Source of the DNA: Pedobacter psychrodurus
GTDB taxonomy: Bacteria > Bacteroidota > Bacteroidia > Sphingobacteriales > Sphingobacteriaceae
DNA: 64,000 bases
Assembly: GCF_004331735.1 (NCBI RefSeq)
Contig: NZ_SJSO01000002.1
Coordinates: forward strand, 357,816 to 421,815
Direction: 5' to 3'
Positions 59,877 to 64,000 of the stretch are shown piece after piece. The notes beneath the pieces were generated by a model, which worked only from the letters and a program-made list of their open reading frames with translations, did not search any database and was not told the origin of the DNA. Every line of letters begins with the position of its first letter. Position 1 is the first letter of the stretch. The position numbers and the translations under genes were made by a program.

Positions 59877-61040
59877 TTACTCGAAGTATTCTTTCATTCT
59901 TTCGAAGAAACTCTTATCATTTTTACCTGGTTGAGGTTTAAAGTTTGGCGATTCACGTAATTTCTCTAAAGCATTACGTTCTTCGCTACTTAAAGCTTTT
60001 GGTGTCCAGATGTTGATGTGAATAATTTCATCACCTCTGTGGTAAGAATTCACTTCTGGCAAACCTTTACCTTTTAGGCGCAATAATTTTCCGCTTTGAG
60101 TACCTGGATCGATTTTGATTTTTGCTTTACCATCGATGGTTGGTACTTCAATGCTCATCCCTAAAGCAGCATCAACGAAGCTCAAATGTAAATCGTAAAC
60201 GATATTGTTGCCTTCGCGTTTTAGCGTTTCGTGAGGTGTTTCTTCAATTAAAATAATTAAATCGCCCGGGATGCCACCATTAGGTGCTGCATTTCCTTTT
60301 CCACTCATGCTTAACTGCATACCTTCACTTACACCTGCAGGAATATTGATAGTAATGGTTTCTTCGCCACGTACAACACCGTCTCCATGACAAACTGTAC
60401 ATTTTGAGGTAATTTGTTGACCGCTACCGTTACAGGTAGGGCAGGTAGATGCCGTTTGCATCTGGCCTAAAATAGTGTTAGTTACTCTACGCACCTGACC
60501 GCTACCACCGCAGGTACCACAGGTACTTACTGATGATTTATCTTTTGCACCAGAGCCATCGCAGGTTTTACAAACAATTAGTTTATTAACCTTGATTTTC
60601 TTTTCTGCACCATGTGCAATTTCTTCAAGCGTTAATTTAACTTTTATGCGCAGGTTAGAACCTTTAGCTACTCTACGGCCACCGCGTTGCTGACCGCCAC
60701 CACCACCGCCAAAAAAGCTTTCGAAAGGATTGTGACCGCCAAACACATCGCCGAAATTGCTAAAAATATCGTCCATGTTCATACCGCCACCGCCGTAACC
60801 GCCGCCGCTTGCACCACCAACACCTGCATGACCATATTGATCATAACGTTGTTTTTTGTCGGCATTACTTAAAACTTCGTAAGCTTCTGCAGCTTCCTTA
60901 AATTTATCTTCAGCAGCTTTATCTCCTGGGTTTTTATCTGGGTGATATTTAATCGCCATCTTGCGATAAGCTTTCTTTATCTCATCAGCGGCTGCGCCCC
61001 TAGTTACGCCTAATACGTCGTAATAATCTCTTTTACTCAT
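59877..61040 (-). CDS. dnaJ: Chaperone DnaJ
   Basis: 387 residues from the ATG at 61040 ([12 protein letters not shown]); an upstream in-frame start at 61100 lies in a repeat. J domain with HPD at about 33-35 (YHPDKNPGD), a long Gly/Phe-rich region (about 75-125), four CxxCxGxG zinc motifs and the C-terminal substrate-binding domain. It stimulates DnaK ATPase activity. grpE is directly upstream; dnaK is not in the window (the Hsp70 at 30147 is HscA). Confidence 0.97.
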   Translation of the reverse strand: MSKRDYYDVLGVTRGAAADEIKKAYRKMAIKYHPDKNPGDKAAEDKFKEAAEAYEVLSNADKKQRYDQYGHAGVGGASGGGYGGGGMNMDDIFSNFGDVFGGHNPFESFFGGGGGGQQRGGRRVAKGSNLRIKVKLTLEEIAHGAEKKIKVNKLIVCKTCDGSGAKDKSSVSTCGTCGGSGQVRRVTNTILGQMQTASTCPTCNGSGQQITSKCTVCHGDGVVRGEETITINIPAGVSEGMQLSMSGKGNAAPNGGIPGDLIILIEETPHETLKREGNNIVYDLHLSFVDAALGMSIEVPTIDGKAKIKIDPGTQSGKLLRLKGKGLPEVNSYHRGDEIIHINIWTPKALSSEERNALEKLRESPNFKPQPGKNDKSFFERMKEYFE

Positions 61041-61055
61041 CTTCTTTATAAAATG

Positions 61056-61122
61056 ATTGAATGATTCAATGATAGAATGAGAGAATGTTAATTCAATCAT
61101 TCAAAATTCAATCATTCAATAA
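61056..61122. repeat. ATTCAATCATTC-type short repeats between grpE and dnaJ
   Basis: Repeated and inverted TGATTGAATGATTCAATGA and ATTCAATCATTC units; similar sequence lies between ccmB and ccmC (43015-43160). Confidence 0.5.
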
Positions 61123-61129
61123 TTATTTC

Positions 61130-61711
61130 TTATGCTCCAACTACTACTTTAGCAAAGCGGATTACATTATCATTTAAGGTATAACCTTTTTCAACCTCAT
61201 CAATCACTTTTCCTTTAAGGTCCTCAGTAGGAGCAGGAATATTGGTAATTGCTTCGTGGAAATCGGTATTGAAAGGTTGACTAATACTTTCTACATCTTT
61301 CAAACCTTTTTGGGCTAAGGTGTTTTTCAGCTTTGTGCTTACCAATAAAATACCTTCTTTAACCGGGGCAACGTCAGCAGCAGTTTCCATCGCTTTTAAT
61401 GCACGGTCGAAATCATCTAAAACAGGTAAAAGTGAAACAATTACATCTTTACCAGCAGTTTGTAATAACTCTACGCGTTCTTTTTGTGTACGACGTTTAT
61501 AATTATCGAACTCAGCGTATAAACGTAAATATTTGTCGTTAAGCTGTTGAACTTCCGCTTGCAATTTCTCTTCTGCAGATAATTCGGGTGCCTGTTCAGT
61601 TTCAGCGATAGGAGCATCAGTATTCTCTACATTCTCAGCAGTATTTTCTGATGTATTTTCAGGATTCATTATATTTTCTTCTTTATCGTTATTTTTCTTC
61701 TTATTAAACAT
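61130..61711 (-). CDS. grpE: Nucleotide exchange factor GrpE
   Basis: 193 residues. A long acidic N-terminal tail (Glu/Asn/Ala-rich, residues 10-50) leads into a coiled-coil (EKLQAEVQQLNDKYLRLYAEFDNYKRRTQKE) and the C-terminal beta domain ending FAKVVVG. It releases ADP from DnaK. It is the first gene of the grpE-dnaJ operon. Confidence 0.95.
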   Translation of the reverse strand: MFNKKKNNDKEENIMNPENTSENTAENVENTDAPIAETEQAPELSAEEKLQAEVQQLNDKYLRLYAEFDNYKRRTQKERVELLQTAGKDVIVSLLPVLDDFDRALKAMETAADVAPVKEGILLVSTKLKNTLAQKGLKDVESISQPFNTDFHEAITNIPAPTEDLKGKVIDEVEKGYTLNDNVIRFAKVVVGA

Positions 61712-61839
61712 AATACTAGGCTGAATTTTTTTGTGTTAATCTCAACTATTTTGCCATAAACGGAAATCAGCCAAGCTGTCAGATTTATTGATATTTATCT
61801 GAACAGATTGGCTGATTAGCTGACGGATGTCAGAATTTT

Positions 61840-62523
61840 TTATACGATTTGTGCATCTTCGTGCACAACTCCATTCTCACATTTAATAATGCGCGAAGGG
61901 AAAGTACGGATGATATGGTAATCGTGTGTAGCCATTAACACCGCAGTTCCGGCCTGGCTGATTTGCTTCAAAAGGGTTACAATTTCTTCTGATGTTTCTG
62001 GGTCTAAATTCCCGGTAGGCTCATCAGCTAAGATTATTTCTGGATCATTTAACAAAGCTCTCGCAATAACAATACGTTGTTGCTCACCACCAGAAATTTC
62101 GTGTGGCATTTTTTTAATTTTAGAACGTAAACCAACTTTGTCCAAGACGTCTTTAACGCGTTCGTTAATTAATTTTTCATCTTTCCAACCGGTTGCTTTT
62201 AGTACAAATTCAAGATTTTTTTCAATGGTTCTATCGGTAAGCAATTGAAAATCCTGAAAAACCACGCCCAATTTACGGCGTAAAAACGGTACCTGACTTT
62301 CTTTTAGGTTTTTAAGGTCGAAACCGGCAATATTGCCTTCGCCATTACCAATATGTAAGTCGCCATATAATATTTTAAGCAAACTACTCTTGCCCGAACC
62401 TGTTTGCCCGATCAAGAACACAAATTCGTCTTTTTCGATGTGTAAATTTACGTTTGAGAGGACTAAATGTTTCTGCTGAAAAACATCTACATTGCTTAAA
62501 TGAATTACTGAGTTGCCTGCCAT
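61840..62523 (-). CDS. ftsE: Cell division ATP-binding protein FtsE
   Basis: 227 residues. ABC motifs: Walker A GQTGSGKSSLLK, signature SGGEQQRIVIARALL, Walker B IILADEPTGNLDPETS. The D-loop and overall size fit FtsE, which pairs with FtsX to control septal peptidoglycan hydrolases. No ftsX is adjacent, so assignment over other MacB/LolD-type ATPases rests on sequence pattern. The gene is two bases downstream of a small conserved gene. Confidence 0.82.
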   Translation of the reverse strand: MAGNSVIHLSNVDVFQQKHLVLSNVNLHIEKDEFVFLIGQTGSGKSSLLKILYGDLHIGNGEGNIAGFDLKNLKESQVPFLRRKLGVVFQDFQLLTDRTIEKNLEFVLKATGWKDEKLINERVKDVLDKVGLRSKIKKMPHEISGGEQQRIVIARALLNDPEIILADEPTGNLDPETSEEIVTLLKQISQAGTAVLMATHDYHIIRTFPSRIIKCENGVVHEDAQIV

Positions 62524-62524
62524 A

Positions 62525-62728
62525 TTATATTTCTAATTTTGCAATCTGCCCGAAAGGCAAACCTTTAACCATTTCCATAATGTATTCTTGCTTGTCGCCA
62601 AGTCCGAGTTTTTCCAACGATTTGTCAGGTCTATCTACCCTAAAATAAGCTAAAAGTGTAAACTTGTCATCTCTTAACTGTACGTAATCTGGAATTTTGG
62701 CTATGCCTTTAACTTTAACGATATACAT
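62525..62728 (-). CDS. Small conserved protein upstream of ftsE
   Basis: 67 residues from the ATG at 62728 (MYIVKVKG); a longer start at 62752 would begin inside the promoter. It mixes short strands and a helix (YIVKVKGIAKIPDYVQLRDD, TLLAYFRVDRPDKSLEKLGL). No domain recognised. It ends one base before ftsE and shares its promoter. Confidence 0.65.
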   Translation of the reverse strand: MYIVKVKGIAKIPDYVQLRDDKFTLLAYFRVDRPDKSLEKLGLGDKQEYIMEMVKGLPFGQIAKLEI

Positions 62729-62734
62729 TGTGTC

Positions 62735-62742
62735 CAAAAATA
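62735..62742 (-). promoter_or_regulatory. -7 element TATTTTTG (small gene-ftsE operon)
   Basis: Perfect TAnnTTTG match on the minus strand, 6 bases before the ATG at 62728. Confidence 0.5.
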
Positions 62743-62779
62743 GCATTTCCAAATGATAAGCGAAAGCAAGAAGTCCTTT

Positions 62780-63742
62780 TTATCTCATCAGCATTACCCA
62801 ACCAGTATAGGTTTTAAAATCTTTATTTAAATAAATGCTGTAATAATAAACTGCCGGGGGCAGATCTTTTCCATTCATTTTACCATCCCAGGCTTTAAAA
62901 GTTCCGGTACTTTGGTAAACAATCTGGCCATATCGGTTAGTTACTTTCACAATTGCATTTGGGAAAGACGTTATAGACGGAATATTCCAGTTATCGTTTA
63001 CATTATCGCCATTAGGGGTGAAGGTATTGGGAATAACCACCTTTGGGTAAACTTTTATAAAAACATTGTCACTGCTGCTGGTGCAGCCTAAATTAGATGC
63101 CACATTCAATGTATAAGTAATATCTTCAGTTGGTGAAGCAATGGGATTGAGTTTGGTGGGATCATCAAGATAATCTGTTGGTGTCCAGAAATAGGTAAAA
63201 TCATCTCCACTCACTTTACCGTTTAAAATTGTTGATTGTCCAGTTACGATCGTTTGATCAGCACCAGCATCGGCTGTAGCATTTTTATTAACATTAATGA
63301 TAATTTCGGCGATTGCAAAACATCCATTATTAGAAACCTGAACGGTGTAAGTGGTCGTTTCAGTTGGCGATGCAATTGGATTGGCACTTTGAGGATCTGA
63401 CAAACCCTTTGATGGCTGCCAAAGATATGTTGAACCTCCTGAGGCTTCCAGTTGGATAGGCTTGCCTTCGCAAATGGTTGCTGTTTGGATATTGGTCGTT
63501 ATATTTATTGGATCTCTAACTTCAAGATAGGTTGTTGCGCTTTGCGTACAGCCATTTGCGGTAACCTGAACCGTATAATCGCCTTCCATCGCTTTTGTAG
63601 CATTTGGAATGGTAGGACTTCTGTCTGAAGAGAGAAATTGACCATTTGGACCTGTCCAATTATAACTTGTTCCACCAGAAGCATTTAGTTGAATGGTGCT
63701 GCTGTGCACTTCCCCAAATTCAGACCAGTTAAAAGTATAATT
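62780..63742 (-). pseudogene. Type IX-secreted CHU_C-domain protein, 5' end lost
   Basis: The frame is open from 62780 up to a stop created at 63743-63745. Seen: three Ig/PKD-like repeats (patterns such as LNASGGTSYNWTGPNG, LEASGGSTYLWQP and ILNGKVSGDDFTYFWTP) and a complete C-terminal gliding-motility-associated (CHU_C, type B sorting) domain (VIPNTFTPNGDNVNDNWNIP, then YGQIVYQS and a final YTGWVMLMR). No signal peptide is present; the protein starts mid-repeat (YTFNWSEFGEV). The upstream part was probably separated by the IS3-family insertion that begins next to it. Confidence 0.82.
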
Positions 63743-64000
63743 CTAGACCGAGCGTAGCGAGGCTATTAGAAAAACTATTAATTTTAATTGGCAATATGAA
63801 AAGAATTAAGTTTACGGAATCCCAGATTGTAAAAGCAATCAAAGAACATGAGAATGGCAAAAATGTGCACGATCTCTGCAGAGAGTTAGGAATTAGCACA
63901 GCAGCCTTTTACAAATGGCGCCAAAGGTATGGAGGAATGGAAGTGAAAGAGTTATCAAAGCTCAAGGCATTAGAGGAGGAAAATGCACGTTTAAAAAAAA
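63743..64000 (+). mobile_element. IS3-family insertion sequence, left part
   Basis: The sequence changes character at about 63743, where the CHU_C frame is closed by a stop. A short leader (63743-63795) precedes the transposase OrfA start. The right end, OrfB and the terminal repeats lie outside the window, so the exact boundary is uncertain. Confidence 0.65.
63796..64000 (+). CDS. IS3-family transposase OrfA, 3' partial
   Basis: At least 68 residues, running off the window. It shows the OrfA helix-turn-helix (FTESQIVKAIKEHENGKNV ... LCRELGISTAAFYKWRQRYGG) followed by the start of a leucine-zipper coiled-coil (LSKLKALEEENARLK). In IS3 elements OrfA is fused to OrfB by -1 frameshifting to make the active transposase. 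Confidence 0.92.
   Translation, partial: MKRIKFTESQIVKAIKEHENGKNVHDLCRELGISTAAFYKWRQRYGGMEVKELSKLKALEEENARLKK

Noticed and set aside
61041..61100. Extended N terminus of DnaJ
   Set aside because: The extra 20 codons lie in a short repeat region, and DnaJ proteins begin at the J domain.

Overview
The window is a gene-dense, AT-rich chromosomal segment of a Bacteroidota bacterium, most likely of the family Sphingobacteriaceae (Pedobacter-like). The support is: gliding/type IX secretion genes (gldA, gldF, gldG, gldC and a CHU_C-type sorting domain), the Bacteroidota -7 promoter motif TAnnTTTG just upstream of many start codons, many SPII lipoproteins and small outer-membrane barrels, and Bacteroidota-typical families (DUF4397, DUF3810, DUF4395, a CcmD-like protein, a CxxxY-type CcmE). 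The genus is an inference; no rRNA or tRNA gene was recognised.

Layout. 0-6 kb: a partial NlpC/P60 hydrolase, an SDR oxidoreductase with an AraC-type regulator, a ThuA-like protein, a 2H phosphoesterase and glycyl-tRNA synthetase. 6.6-8.3 kb: a leaderless subtilisin-like protease with a separate propeptide-like small protein. 8.5-11.2 kb: a membrane protein plus NarL-type histidine kinase/response regulator operon. 11.3-19.4 kb: a GDPD lipoprotein, gldA, three outer-membrane barrels, gldF-gldG and dnaN. 19.5-30 kb: DUF4397 lipoproteins, DedA, a phospholipase C-like enzyme, a DUF2339/DUF3999 pair, a DUF559 endonuclease between repeats, and a luciferase-like monooxygenase. 30-42 kb: hscA, a glycosyltransferase, miaE, DUF3810, a VapBC-type pair, dihydroorotase, a DEAD-box helicase, gldC, a lipocalin and ogt. 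42-56 kb: cytochrome c maturation genes in two blocks (ccmB-ccmC-ccmD and ccmE-ccmF), glutamate dehydrogenase, a three-gene envelope operon of unknown function, a ferredoxin, iscX and a KdsC-type phosphatase. 56-64 kb: a Spy-like protein, maf, ppx, dnaJ-grpE, ftsE, and a CHU_C protein cut at its 5' end beside an IS3-family transposase that runs off the window.

Most genes are housekeeping. HscA, ferredoxin and IscX belong to ISC iron-sulfur assembly; CcmB/C/D/E/F handle heme for c-type cytochromes; GldA/F/G form the gliding ABC transporter; DnaJ/GrpE are DnaK partners.

The least ordinary content lies between genes. At least nine intergenic copies of one dispersed element share flanking sequence but carry different, internally complementary stems, so they look like a structured RNA or REP-type family. 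A second family of short CCCCT/AGGGG palindromes forms MITE-like units, two of which bracket the DUF559 endonuclease gene and one of which supplies the first codons of the KdsC-type phosphatase.
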